The position numbers and the translations under genes are program-made. The notes beneath the pieces were generated by a model. That model searched no databases, was not told the DNA's origin, and saw only the letters and a list, made by a program, of their open reading frames with translations. Below, piece after piece: positions 45,604 to 46,310 of a stretch of DNA of 46,310 bases (positions within the stretch are counted from its first letter, which is position 1; every line of letters begins with the position of its first letter). The DNA comes from Rhodospirillaceae bacterium (GTDB lineage Bacteria; Pseudomonadota; Alphaproteobacteria; TMED109), in contig CACMKJ010000004.1 of the NCBI GenBank assembly GCA_902614225.1, positions 1-46,310 of the forward strand, in the 5' to 3' direction.

Positions 45604-46310
45604 AAATTATATAGTACTTGAAGGTACTTTAATTATTAAAGTACTTAAGAAGCTTACAAAAAAAAATAGGGATTATCCCTTTTTAATAGTTGTTAATAAA
45701 AAAAAAAAGTTGCTAGGTACTATAACTGATGGTGATATAAGGAGATCTTTAATAATTGGTAAAAGTTTAGAGGGTACAGCAGATGATTTCATGCAAAAAA
45801 AACCGATTAAAGGATATGAAAATAATCCAAATAATTTTGAAATATTGCTTTCCAAAATAGATACACATTTCCCATTTTTACCAGTAGTTAATAAAAATAA
45901 TAATTTGGTTAAAATAGCTATAAATGAATCAGGTGAACAGGATATTCCTTTAAATGTTTTAATTATGGCTGGAGGTTATGGTAAAAGACTAGGTAAAAGA
46001 ACCAAAAATAAACCAAAGCCATTAGTAAAGATCAAAGGTAAGCCAATTTTAGAACACGTATTTAAAAAAATTGAAAAGCTTAAAGTACAAAATACTTTTA
46101 TATCTGTACATTATTTGAAAGAGCAAATTAATGATTTTTTAGTACAAACAAAACGAAGAAATAAAGTAAAAATTCTTGCAGAAAAAAGCCCACTAGGAAC
46201 TGCAGGTTCACTTAAATTACTTCCTGCTTTAAAGTCTTCTAACATACTAATCGTTAATGGTGATATATTAACAACATTAGATTTTGATGCTTTAATAAAC
46301 TTTCATTCTA
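45578..46310 (+). CDS. CBS-domain-fused sugar nucleotidyltransferase, PtmE-like (3' truncated by window end)
   Basis: Manual translation from ATG 45578: MYIKILDIKNYIVLEGTLIIKVLKKLTKKNRDYPFLIVVNKKKKLLGTITDGDIRRSLIIGKS...PLNVLIMAGGYGKRLGKRTKNKPKPLVKIKGKPILEHVFKK...SPLGTAGSLKLLPAL...ILIVNGDIL. Absent from the ORF track because it is partial. Confidence 0.93.
   Translation, partial: MYIKILDIKNYIVLEGTLIIKVLKKLTKKNRDYPFLIVVNKKKKLLGTITDGDIRRSLIIGKSLEGTADDFMQKKPIKGYENNPNNFEILLSKIDTHFPFLPVVNKNNNLVKIAINESGEQDIPLNVLIMAGGYGKRLGKRTKNKPKPLVKIKGKPILEHVFKKIEKLKVQNTFISVHYLKEQINDFLVQTKRRNKVKILAEKSPLGTAGSLKLLPALKSSNILIVNGDILTTLDFDALINFHS

Noticed and set aside
1-46310. CRISPR arrays, IS elements, integrases, rRNA genes
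   Set aside because: No regularly spaced direct repeats, transposase/integrase motifs or rRNA-like sequence noticed by eye in the window.

Overview
Low-GC, compact bacterial window, probably from a streamlined marine alphaproteobacterium (inferred from style and gene content, not tested). Left part (1-22.6 kb): a minus-strand PQQ operon pqqA-B-C-D-E, including a 24-aa pqqA missing from the ORF track; a rhodanese-like protein; tRNA-Phe(GAA); an SSS-family transporter behind a TPP riboswitch (thiV-like); a tightly packed minus-strand operon with a fused AMP-ligase/PLP aminotransferase, a free-standing ACP, a GNAT, an M29-like protein, an M20 amidohydrolase and a PduO-type cobalamin adenosyltransferase; nrdA-nrdB with apparent NrdR and DnaA boxes; an orphan form-II CoxL-like molybdoprotein; hspQ, a cytochrome c', map and a CinA-like protein. 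Right part (about 20.7 kb to the end): a surface-glycan / nonulosonic acid island around tRNA-Leu(TAA). It holds two NeuB-family synthases, NeuA, PseB, PseC, two PseG-like and two SpsF/PseF-like proteins, a CMAH-like MBL protein without a Rieske domain, a GMC oxidoreductase with a small partner, a CBS-fused nucleotide-sugar dehydrogenase, a CBS-fused nucleotidyltransferase (PtmE-like, truncated by the window) and a decayed hisH-like pseudogene. The best candidates for something new are the AMP-ligase-aminotransferase/ACP/GNAT operon and the nonulosonate-modification set (CMAH-like MBL plus GMC).
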